Assembly (NCBI GenBank): GCA_001412335.1
Contig: LKUF01000207.1
Coordinates: forward strand, 1 to 7,301
From: Methanolinea sp. SDB
Lineage (GTDB): Archaea > Halobacteriota > Methanomicrobia > Methanomicrobiales > Methanospirillaceae
Length of the DNA: 7,301 nucleotides
Direction: 5' to 3'
Shown here: positions 1 through 5,596 of the stretch, one piece after another
How positions within the stretch are numbered: position 1 is the first letter of the stretch
How the letters are laid out: every line of letters begins with the position of its first letter
Notes under the pieces: generated by a model
Databases searched by the model: none
What the model was told of the DNA's origin: nothing
What the model saw: only the letters and a program-made list of their open reading frames with translations
Translations under genes and position numbers: made by a program

Positions 1-536
1 ACCGGGATGTTCACATAAAATATGAACCGCCATGAGAATGCACTGGTGAGGAATCCCCCGACCACCGGCCCGAGGGCGGCCCCGAGCATGGTGAACATGG
101 CCACGATACCAAGCGCCTGCCCGCGAAGGGAGGGAGCAAGGTAGCTGGTGACCATGACCGCTCCCAGGGCTGCGATGACCGCCCCGCCGACAGCCTGGAA
201 GACACGCGAGACAATAAGGAGCGTAATTGAGGGGGCAAGCCCACATAATGCAGAGCCGATAGTGAAGATCACGAACCCTGCCATGAAGACCTTCCGGTAG
301 CCCTTCATGTCCCCCAGGCGGGATGCGGCGAGCAGTAAGCTGACAAGTATGATCAGGTATGCATTCAAAACCCAGGATGCAGTAACGGTCGAGACATCGA
401 ATGCCTTCGATATCGTGGGAAGGGCAATATTCACGATGGTTGCATCCAGCCCGGCCATGAATGAGCCAAGAGAGATGACGATCACGATCATCAGCTCTTT
501 CGGGGTCATCTTCTGTCGGGCGGGTTGTTCAGTCAT
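1..536 (-). CDS. DHA2-family MFS multidrug exporter, N-terminal part (cut by window edge)
   Basis: This is the first 178 codons of a proton-driven drug or metabolite exporter of the inner membrane; the rest lies beyond the left edge. After a short polar N-terminus, the first helix carries the D1-type motif GLDATIVNIALP (about residues 29-40, D31), typical of 14-helix DHA2 (EmrB/QacA) pumps. A motif-A-like loop follows (RLGDMKGYRK, about 73-82), then the motif-B segment SRVFQAVGG (110-118, R111) and the motif-C antiporter segment GAALGPVVGG (152-161). It is closely paralogous to the complete exporter at 3264-4757, especially over residues 22-62. The ATG at 536 is chosen because a TATA-like box lies about 28 bp upstream, fitting a leaderless start; M10 is a weaker alternative. 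The family is secure, the substrate unknown. Confidence 0.93.
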   Translation of the reverse strand, partial: MTEQPARQKMTPKELMIVIVISLGSFMAGLDATIVNIALPTISKAFDVSTVTASWVLNAYLIILVSLLLAASRLGDMKGYRKVFMAGFVIFTIGSALCGLAPSITLLIVSRVFQAVGGAVIAALGAVMVTSYLAPSLRGQALGIVAMFTMLGAALGPVVGGFLTSAFSWRFIFYVNIP

Positions 537-560
537 GTATAAAGGAAAATTCTGTTTCCA

Positions 561-567
561 GATATAG
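561..567 (-). promoter_or_regulatory. TATA-like box of the left-edge MFS gene
   Basis: On the minus strand the sequence CTATATC is centred about 28 bp before the ATG at 536. This is the spacing expected when an archaeal transcript starts at or next to the start codon. No Shine-Dalgarno sequence is seen before the ATG, which supports a leaderless mRNA. Confidence 0.45.
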
Positions 568-658
568 GTGTTGAAATAGTTCAGGATACTGACAATGTAG
601 TTTCTCAGGGCCGGATTTTGAGGGAGCCCTGCTGACCAGATCAATGCAAAGCCCGGCA

Positions 659-678
659 TAAAGCATTACATTGCTTTA
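659..678. repeat. Short AT-rich inverted repeat, possible operator
   Basis: TAAAGCA and TGCTTTA form perfect 7-bp arms around a 6-bp spacer. The repeat lies about 120 bp upstream of the left MFS start, too far for a classical operator overlapping the TATA box. No T tract follows directly, so a terminator is also unlikely. The function is unknown. Confidence 0.35.
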
Positions 679-742
679 CTTGGTTTATTGGCGATGTTTT
701 CGTCATTTTTCCCGATCGAATGCAGGAACTGCGTATAACCCG

Positions 743-749
743 AAAAAAA
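743..749 (-). terminator. Minus-strand T7 tract, possible archaeal terminator
   Basis: Seven consecutive T on the minus strand lie about 42 nt past the large inverted repeat at 791-868. Oligo-T runs alone can terminate archaeal RNA polymerase. The tract could end a small RNA containing that hairpin, or read-through from the hydrolase operon. Its position is the only evidence. Confidence 0.35.
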
Positions 750-790
750 GGGCGTCTGTCTTCTCAAGCCCCCTCCGGTTGCACCTCATC

Positions 791-868
791 GGTTCTCCCC
801 GTGTGGCGATATCTGGATAACAGCCGTTTCATATTCAGGTCTCTGTTACGACACGGGGAGAAAGAACC
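791..868. repeat. Large inverted repeat with nested stem, possible structured RNA
   Basis: TTCTCCCCGTGT (793-804) pairs perfectly over 12 bp with ACACGGGGAGAA (851-862). Two further G-C pairs (791-792 with 867-868) form across a 4-nt bulge. Inside the 46-nt loop, TAACAG (818-823) pairs with CTGTTA (843-848), giving a two-tier hairpin. It lies in noncoding DNA. Read on the minus strand it is followed by a T7 tract, so a small RNA or a processed 3' UTR of the hydrolase operon is conceivable. A relic of an element with terminal repeats is an alternative. It resembles no RNA family I recognise. Confidence 0.5.
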
Positions 869-1007
869 ATGTACGCATATATTCCGATCGAGGCGGTTCG
901 AAGGTTTGTAGATAATTTTGAAACAACCCAATGAGAAAAATCCAGCCACAGGTTGCTCTTGGAAAAAGGACAGAAGAGATCACTCCGCTCCCAGAGGATA
1001 CTAAACG

Positions 1008-2048
1008 TTACCGGCACCCATACTCCGAAAAATACGAACGAATGCGGTCTTCGACGTTTTTTCGCAGGTTTCCGTAGAAGATAGCATAGTCGTACATGTG
1101 ATACACGCCTTCGGGAAATGTGACGCTCGTCGCCGGCAGTTCTTCGGGATGTGAGACATCCATGATCACCAGAGCGTTGTTCACAACCCGGGCCGCTGCA
1201 AAGTTCGGGTACCTGGCCGGGTGTTCCGGATCACCGTGCCTGAAGAAGACCGCTTCGCGATTGGCTGACGCAGGCGCAAACTCCGTGTCGGTCTTCCAGG
1301 TCAGCGGGTTGACCACGAACGATCCCGGACGGACGGTCGGGGCTTCCTTCTCCTTCCCTTCTTCGTCCGATATAGTGTTGTATGTGATGAAACAGCCCGT
1401 ATCAGTCGCGTTCCTGGCGATCCTGATCAGGGGATTCGCGTCGAGATCCGGTTGCGTGACCGAATACCCGATGACGTAGGCCGCAACGAGCCGTTCCAGC
1501 GAGGCAGGATCGCCGAAGAGGAGTTCTCCGGCCTTCGCAAGCTCCACGACCCTGACCGAACCCTGGCTGTGGGCGGCCAGGATGACCGGCCGCTCTCCCC
1601 TGTTGAATTGCACCATGAAGGAGCGGAACGCGGAGACGAGGTCGCTTTGCCCCAGCCCGAAGATCGGTCCCGCACCGGTAAGCATCAGCGGGTTGATCAA
1701 GACGTTGTTCTGCCGGTAGTAGGGTGCGTAGATGTTTGCCAGTCCGTCGAATATGCTCGCCTGCTCAACCAGGGTCCAGGCCGCCTTCTCCCGAAGACCG
1801 GGATCGCGAGTATTCATGAGATAGGTCGAGTTGTCGGAAAGAACGGTCGGGTAGACCCAGAAAACGTCCACGGGCTGGTTGTTGGAGCTGAAGTGCCCGG
1901 GCAGGGCGACCCAGCTCTCCGGGTCCGAATAGTCTGGGGCGTCCGGCACGTCACTGTCAGGATCGAAAGGAGGCAGAGTCGTGGGAATTCCAAGCTCCAT
2001 CCCTCGCAGACCCTCCAGGGCCATCCTGTCGGTATGGACTCCCGTCAT
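1008..2048 (-). CDS. DUF3089 alpha/beta-hydrolase without signal peptide (distal copy)
   Basis: This 346-residue protein is of the DUF3089 family, predicted serine hydrolases of the lipase/esterase fold with unknown physiological substrate. Family landmarks occur in order: VDVFWVYPTV (60-69), APYYRQ (108-113), the nucleophile elbow AHSQG (159-163, S161), LVAAYVIGYSV (187-197), VNPLTWKTD (246-254) and VYHMYDYAIFY (315-325) with H317 as likely catalytic His. It starts inside the stop codon of the upstream paralogue (ATGA overlap), implying translational coupling; M17 at 2000, preceded by GGAGGG about 10 nt upstream, is an alternative start. No hydrophobic leader or lipobox is present, and the frame upstream meets a TGA within about 20 codons. 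The protein is therefore predicted to be cytoplasmic, unlike its partner. The first elbow position is Ala, not Gly. Confidence 0.9.
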   Translation of the reverse strand: MTGVHTDRMALEGLRGMELGIPTTLPPFDPDSDVPDAPDYSDPESWVALPGHFSSNNQPVDVFWVYPTVLSDNSTYLMNTRDPGLREKAAWTLVEQASIFDGLANIYAPYYRQNNVLINPLMLTGAGPIFGLGQSDLVSAFRSFMVQFNRGERPVILAAHSQGSVRVVELAKAGELLFGDPASLERLVAAYVIGYSVTQPDLDANPLIRIARNATDTGCFITYNTISDEEGKEKEAPTVRPGSFVVNPLTWKTDTEFAPASANREAVFFRHGDPEHPARYPNFAAARVVNNALVIMDVSHPEELPATSVTFPEGVYHMYDYAIFYGNLRKNVEDRIRSYFSEYGCR

Positions 2049-3094
2049 GGATTCGAACTGGCTGTCTGGTTCAGATACGCATCGATCCTTTCACCGACGT
2101 TCTTCTCCAGGTTCCTGTACCAGAACGCGTAATCGTAGCGGTGGTACACGCCTTCGGAGTACGGGCCGATATCAAGGTCTTCACCCGCGGGAATCGTCGT
2201 CGTGAGCGCTCCGGTCTCCAGGTCAATCTGTGCGTCACAGTAGTTATCCACTTCCCGGAGGAACTCTCCGGTCGAGTCATTGTAGAACCGTGCACCCAGG
2301 TTCTCCGAGGCGGGAGCGTAGGTGTCATCGGTCTTCCAGTTGAGCGGATTGATGCAGTGCGCTCCGGCCATCAGCATCGGTCCGCCGGTCGAGGTCTTTG
2401 ACTGCGTGTTGTAGGTGACGACGACACCCGTATCTTCGGCTCCTTCTGCCATGGTGAGCCCGGCTGCCTCGAGATCGGCGTCAGTGACCGTGTACCCGAT
2501 GAGATAGGCGGCTACCAGGCGGTTTCGGAGGTCTTCGTCGTCGCCGAACCGGTTTTTCATGAGTTCGATCAGTGCCATCGTTCCCTGGCTGTGGCCTGCG
2601 ATGATGAACGGGCGGCCTTCGTTGAGATTGGTGATGTAGTAGTCGAAGGCGTCCTGGACGTCAACCGCACCGCGCTTGAACTCTTCAGTATCGGTTGCAA
2701 GGGAACCCTGGGTCACCGCGACCCCTGTCGACATCTGCCTGTAGTAGGGCGCGAACACGTTGGCACGTGATGCAAAAACACTTGCCTGTGCCTCCAGCAT
2801 GCCCTCTGCGAGCAGACGTTCCGACTCATTCGTAATATCCATGAAACCGCCCGGGCTGCTGCTGACCGTCGGGTAGACATAGAACACGTCGACCTTCTCT
2901 TCAATGGACGGAAGGATAAGCCAGTAATACGAATCCTGGTAATCGGGTTCCTGGCTGTGATCGGCAACGCCCGTCGGGATTGTGTCCCCGTTTCCGGCGG
3001 CCGGTGTCTCCTCGTTTACGCAGCCGGATAAAAAGATAAAACTGGCTCCGATGATAAAAAGGAGGCAGAACAGAGTGGAGGTAAGTTTTGGCAT
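2045..3094 (-). CDS. DUF3089 alpha/beta-hydrolase lipoprotein (proximal copy)
   Basis: This 349-residue predicted serine hydrolase is anchored outside the cytoplasmic membrane. It has a basic N-terminus, a hydrophobic segment (about 7-22) and a lipobox FLSGC with C25 as the lipidation site, then a polar linker. The DUF3089 landmarks follow: VDVFYVYPTV (68-77), APYYRQ (115-120), GHSQG (167-171, nucleophile S169), LVAAYLIGYTV (193-203), INPLNWKTD (248-256) and VYHRYDYAFWY (316-326, probable catalytic H318). The start at 3094 is chosen because GGAGAG lies 7 nt upstream and it places the signal peptide at the very N-terminus; the same frame is open back to an ATG at 3244, but that 50-residue extension has no signal character. 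It is first in a two-gene operon with its paralogue and diverges from an MFS exporter. C247 and C286 could form a disulfide. The substrate is unknown; esterase or lipase activity is a fold-based inference. Confidence 0.93.
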   Translation of the reverse strand: MPKLTSTLFCLLFIIGASFIFLSGCVNEETPAAGNGDTIPTGVADHSQEPDYQDSYYWLILPSIEEKVDVFYVYPTVSSSPGGFMDITNESERLLAEGMLEAQASVFASRANVFAPYYRQMSTGVAVTQGSLATDTEEFKRGAVDVQDAFDYYITNLNEGRPFIIAGHSQGTMALIELMKNRFGDDEDLRNRLVAAYLIGYTVTDADLEAAGLTMAEGAEDTGVVVTYNTQSKTSTGGPMLMAGAHCINPLNWKTDDTYAPASENLGARFYNDSTGEFLREVDNYCDAQIDLETGALTTTIPAGEDLDIGPYSEGVYHRYDYAFWYRNLEKNVGERIDAYLNQTASSNP

Positions 3095-3263
3095 CGTAGA
3101 ACTCTCCGGTATATCCGGCATATGGTGGGGCATCATATTCCTTAACAGTACGTAAACGGGCTGTGGCCGGCAGGGGTTTTCCAATGACGGTTGGGGGCAT
3201 GTCGCTCTTTCCCGGGCGATAAAACAACATTCTTTTTCACGCATCGAAAAAATACCAGTACGT
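3095..3263. promoter_or_regulatory. Divergent promoter region between hydrolase operon and MFS exporter
   Basis: This 169-bp spacer serves both directions. On the plus strand, GATAAAAC (3218-3225) is a TATA-like box about 40 bp before the exporter ATG, predicting a short leader. On the minus strand, the AT-rich stretch around 3135-3145 (TTAAGGAATAT) could be the TATA box of the hydrolase operon, giving a leader of about 20 nt that includes the GGAGAG site. The 9-mer CAGTACGTA occurs twice, at 3146-3154 and 3256-3264, near the two starts. Promoter positions are inferred from composition and spacing. Confidence 0.4.
3102..3107 (-). promoter_or_regulatory. Ribosome-binding site of the hydrolase lipoprotein
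   Basis: GGAGAG on the minus strand ends 7 nt before the ATG at 3094. This decides the start in favour of the form with an N-terminal lipoprotein signal peptide. Confidence 0.65.
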
Positions 3264-4757
3264 ATGGGTGCCTCTCCTGGATCGGGCCAAAAAAAAAGCT
3301 ATGTACTATTTCTCGTATCCGTCTCGCTCGCCATCTTCATGGCATCGCTTGACGGGACCATTGTGAATATCGCACTCCCCACCATATCAGAATCGTTCGA
3401 GATATCGACGACCACCGTCTCGTGGGTGGCGACAGCATATCTGATCGCCATGGCCGGGTGCGTGATCATATTCGGCAAGATCTCTGATCTCATCGGGTTC
3501 AAGAGGATCTTTGTTACCGGGTTTGCGATCTTTACCATCGGGTCGTTCATGTGCGGCCTTCTGCCGGACATGTTCGGATCCTTCGATCTCCTCATCGTAT
3601 CACGTGTCTTCCAGGCGCTTGGGGGCGCCATGATGACCGCAATTGCGCCGGCGATGGTCACCGAGTACATCCCGCTCGACCAGAAGGGAAAAGCCATGGG
3701 GATCGTCATCACGATCGCTGCGCTCGGGACCGCGATCGGTCCGACCGTCGGGGGTCTCCTCACCGATTACCTCTCCTGGCACTGGATATTCTTCATCAAC
3801 GTGCCGATAGGCATATGTGCGATCCTCCTCGGCCTGCGCGTCGTCCCGAAGGACAGCCGTGTGGGGAACCTCTCCGGTTTTGACTACCGGGGCGGCGTCC
3901 TCGTCTTCGTCGGGCTCGCAACACTCATCTTCGCCATCTCCGAAGGTCTCACGCTCGGGTGGACGTCGCTTCCAATTATTGCCGCCCTCGTTGTTGCAGC
4001 AGTCTCCCTCTCCTACCTTGTCTACCACGAACGAAGGGTTCCGGACCCGCTCCTTGAACTCCGGCTCTTCTCGAACAGGAACTTCCTGTTTGCAAACCTC
4101 GCGATGTGCCTGCTCTTCTTCAGTTTCGGTGGGATCAACTACCTCTTCCCGTTCTATTTCGAGTACGTGCACGGGTTCTCGTCCGCCTCCGCAGGAATCA
4201 TCATGACGACCCTGTCCTTTGCGATGATGGTCTCCGGGGTCGCCGCAGGCGTGCTCTTCAACCGCGTCGGTGGGAGAAGGATGGGCATCGCCGCAAGCCT
4301 CGTGATCGTCCTCGGCTACTTCATGCTGACCACCCTCCGGGTAGACTCAACGCTCGGGCAGATCATCGGGACCCTCTTTCTTATCGGGTTCGGGCTCGGC
4401 CTGCTTGTCACCCCGCTCACCAACATGATCATGAACTCGGTTGGAAAGCCCTACCAGGGCATGGTCTCGAGCCTCACCTCGCTCGAGCGGTTCGCGCCGA
4501 TGCCGCTCGGGATCGCCTGCTTCAACCTGGCGCTCCTGTGGGGGATGTCAACGGTCGCAAACCACCGGCACGTGACAACGGCCGCACCCGTGGATATCCA
4601 GGTCCAGGTGCTCAACGCCGGGTTTGATATCGCGTTTTTCGGGGCGTTCATTGTCGGAATAGTCATCCTCGTGCTCGTTTTGCTGACGAGGCTCGAGATC
4701 CACCCCGACTACCTGGACCGGGAGGAGCAGGAAGAGGTCCCGATGGGGATGATGTGA
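3264..4757 (+). CDS. DHA2-family MFS multidrug exporter (14-helix, EmrB/QacA type)
   Basis: This is a complete 497-residue proton-coupled exporter of the cytoplasmic membrane. Alternating hydrophobic segments across the chain suit 14 transmembrane helices, and the length is usual for DHA2 pumps. Visible motifs: SLDGTIVNIALP in helix 1 (28-39, D30), motif A GKISDLIGFKR (71-81), motif B SRVFQALGG (113-121, R114), motif C GTAIGPTVGG (155-164), and the SWHWIFFINVPIG segment (171-183) characteristic of this family. The C-terminus is acidic and cytosolic (about 482-493). It diverges from the hydrolase operon and converges on the flavoprotein gene. A likely role is efflux of a drug or a metabolite, possibly a hydrolase product or substrate, but the substrate cannot be read from sequence. 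The left-edge MFS gene is a paralogue on the opposite strand. Confidence 0.95.
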   Translation: MGASPGSGQKKSYVLFLVSVSLAIFMASLDGTIVNIALPTISESFEISTTTVSWVATAYLIAMAGCVIIFGKISDLIGFKRIFVTGFAIFTIGSFMCGLLPDMFGSFDLLIVSRVFQALGGAMMTAIAPAMVTEYIPLDQKGKAMGIVITIAALGTAIGPTVGGLLTDYLSWHWIFFINVPIGICAILLGLRVVPKDSRVGNLSGFDYRGGVLVFVGLATLIFAISEGLTLGWTSLPIIAALVVAAVSLSYLVYHERRVPDPLLELRLFSNRNFLFANLAMCLLFFSFGGINYLFPFYFEYVHGFSSASAGIIMTTLSFAMMVSGVAAGVLFNRVGGRRMGIAASLVIVLGYFMLTTLRVDSTLGQIIGTLFLIGFGLGLLVTPLTNMIMNSVGKPYQGMVSSLTSLERFAPMPLGIACFNLALLWGMSTVANHRHVTTAAPVDIQVQVLNAGFDIAFFGAFIVGIVILVLVLLTRLEIHPDYLDREEQEEVPMGMM

Positions 4758-4839
4758 GGAGTTATTGCCTGGAGCACCGGGAAAGTCCCTGATCCCTGTC
4801 TCTTTTGATAGCCACGCTGGATAGAGGATTCAAAAACTG
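4758..4839. terminator. Convergent intergenic region with T tracts on both strands
   Basis: The exporter and the flavoprotein gene end facing each other here. On the plus strand a small stem (GGGA 4779-4782 with TCCC 4786-4789) is followed by a short T-rich stretch (CTCTTTTG, about 4800-4807). On the minus strand a T5 tract (4832-4836) begins just past the flavoprotein stop. Both are plausible archaeal terminators, but neither is strong. Confidence 0.35.
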
Positions 4840-5451
4840 TTAGCCTCGGGTCTTCGCATCCCCTGCTACTCCCCCTTTCACGAGTCGGTATCCTGTCACG
4901 TATGCTCTCTTCATCACCGCTTCATCGCCGCGGACCGAACCCCTGTCAAAGAACCCATGGATGGGGAACTTCTCACTGATCTCGTAGCCGAGGGCTTCAA
5001 GCGGTCGTGCCATCGCCTCGAGGGTAAAGCCTTTTTCGGACGGATCCGTCTGCTCGCACACGGCGAAGACCATGGCCGTCCTGGTCCTGTCCGCAAGACG
5101 GCTCGAGTATCTGCGTGGGCGGTCGTCGGAGAAGACGTAATAGGGATAGAGCCGGTCGATGAATGCTTTCATCCCGGCGGGAACATTGTAATTGTAGGTG
5201 GGCGATCCGAGGACCAGTGCGTCGGCATCCTCGACCTTCGGATACAAAAGCTGCATCCCGTCCAGGAACCGCGAGCAGGTGAGGTCTTTCCTGCACTGTT
5301 CGCAGCCGATGCAGGGGGTGATGGAACAATCGCGTATATGCACGGTCTCTGTCTCTGCACCGGCATCTTTTGCGCCGGTGATGATTGTCGCGAGGATCAA
5401 ATCGGTGTTTCCGTTCACCCGTGGGCTCCCGCCAATCCCGAGGACCTTCAT
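4840..5451 (-). CDS. Iron-sulfur flavoprotein (Isf-type, NADPH-dependent FMN reductase fold)
   Basis: This 203-residue cytosolic redox protein has a flavodoxin-like fold. The N-terminus MKVLGIGGSPR (1-11), followed by NGNT (13-16), is the FMN phosphate-binding strand and loop, and SPTYNYNVPAGMKAFIDR (83-100) is the second flavin-binding segment. Between them is the compact cysteine motif C47-x2-C50-x2-C53-x5-C59, which in Methanosarcina Isf binds a 4Fe-4S cluster beside FMN. Isf proteins accept electrons from ferredoxin and have been linked to oxygen or peroxide detoxification in methanogens; that is family knowledge and unproven here. The start at 5451 puts beta-strand 1 at the N-terminus, with AGGT 7 nt upstream; an in-frame ATG at 5478 would add nine residues. 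The gene is apparently monocistronic, convergent with the exporter and divergent from the lipoprotein. Confidence 0.93.
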   Translation of the reverse strand: MKVLGIGGSPRVNGNTDLILATIITGAKDAGAETETVHIRDCSITPCIGCEQCRKDLTCSRFLDGMQLLYPKVEDADALVLGSPTYNYNVPAGMKAFIDRLYPYYVFSDDRPRRYSSRLADRTRTAMVFAVCEQTDPSEKGFTLEAMARPLEALGYEISEKFPIHGFFDRGSVRGDEAVMKRAYVTGYRLVKGGVAGDAKTRG

Positions 5452-5564
5452 GACATGTACCTGGTCACAAAGAGACATGGTCTTTTGCCTGCGGATCTTT
5501 TGAATGTGGGCCGCACCTGGACTGTTATGCTCGCCAGATCTTCCTTTTTATTCAGTCGGCTGCA

Positions 5565-5574
5565 TTTTTATATC
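5565..5574 (+). promoter_or_regulatory. TATA-like box of the lipoprotein gene
   Basis: TTTTTATAT is centred about 27 bp before the ATG at 5597, fitting a leaderless start. A second TTTTTATT element lies about 25 bp further upstream (around 5545) and could instead serve the divergent flavoprotein gene on the other strand. Confidence 0.45.
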
Positions 5575-5596
5575 CCCCGCCCAAAAAGTGGAGGAG

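Larger units (their letters stand above)
537..1007. other. 471-bp intergenic region without a convincing gene
   Basis: Only short reading frames of about 60 codons occur here, on both strands, with no recognisable domain, signal peptide or ribosome-binding site. The content I can point to is the TATA-like box of the left MFS gene, a 7-bp inverted repeat (659-678), a T7 tract on the minus strand (743-749) and a large inverted repeat (791-868). The stretch from 870 to 1007 is the 3' flank of the hydrolase operon and shows only short minus-strand T tracts (TTTTT within 963-975 and 935-942) that could help end that transcript. Confidence 0.6.

Noticed and set aside
571..584. TGAA-N4-TTCA repeat upstream of the left MFS TATA box
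   Set aside because: The arms are only 4 bp and do not extend, which is expected by chance.
885..910. GGTTCGAA resembling a tRNA T-loop
   Set aside because: The flanking five bases do not pair into a T-stem, and no acceptor, D or anticodon arms can be found around it.
720..1017. Three short open frames of about 60 codons in the left spacer
   Set aside because: They overlap one another on both strands, lack ribosome-binding sites and domains, and one runs across the large inverted repeat.
1452..2132. 226-codon plus-strand open frame across the hydrolase pair
   Set aside because: It is antisense to two well-supported DUF3089 genes and has no recognisable domain or ribosome-binding site.
3225..3232. 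CAACATTC matching half of the regulator palindrome, in the exporter promoter region
   Set aside because: There is only one 8-base half-site with no matching second arm; not enough to propose control of the exporter by the regulator.
3095..3244. 50-residue N-terminal extension of the hydrolase lipoprotein
   Set aside because: It is Cys/Pro/Arg-rich without signal character, would bury the lipobox inside the chain, and a good ribosome-binding site supports the start at 3094.
3600..4172. Long 190-codon open frame antisense to the MFS exporter
   Set aside because: It is a mirror of GC-rich codon bias in the exporter gene. Its product is highly charged and low in hydrophobic core, with no domain, and the sense strand encodes a clear membrane protein.
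5504..5596. 31-residue N-terminal extension of the orphan lipoprotein
   Set aside because: It would run through the TATA-like box, and the signal peptide is placed correctly only when translation starts at 5597 or 5615.
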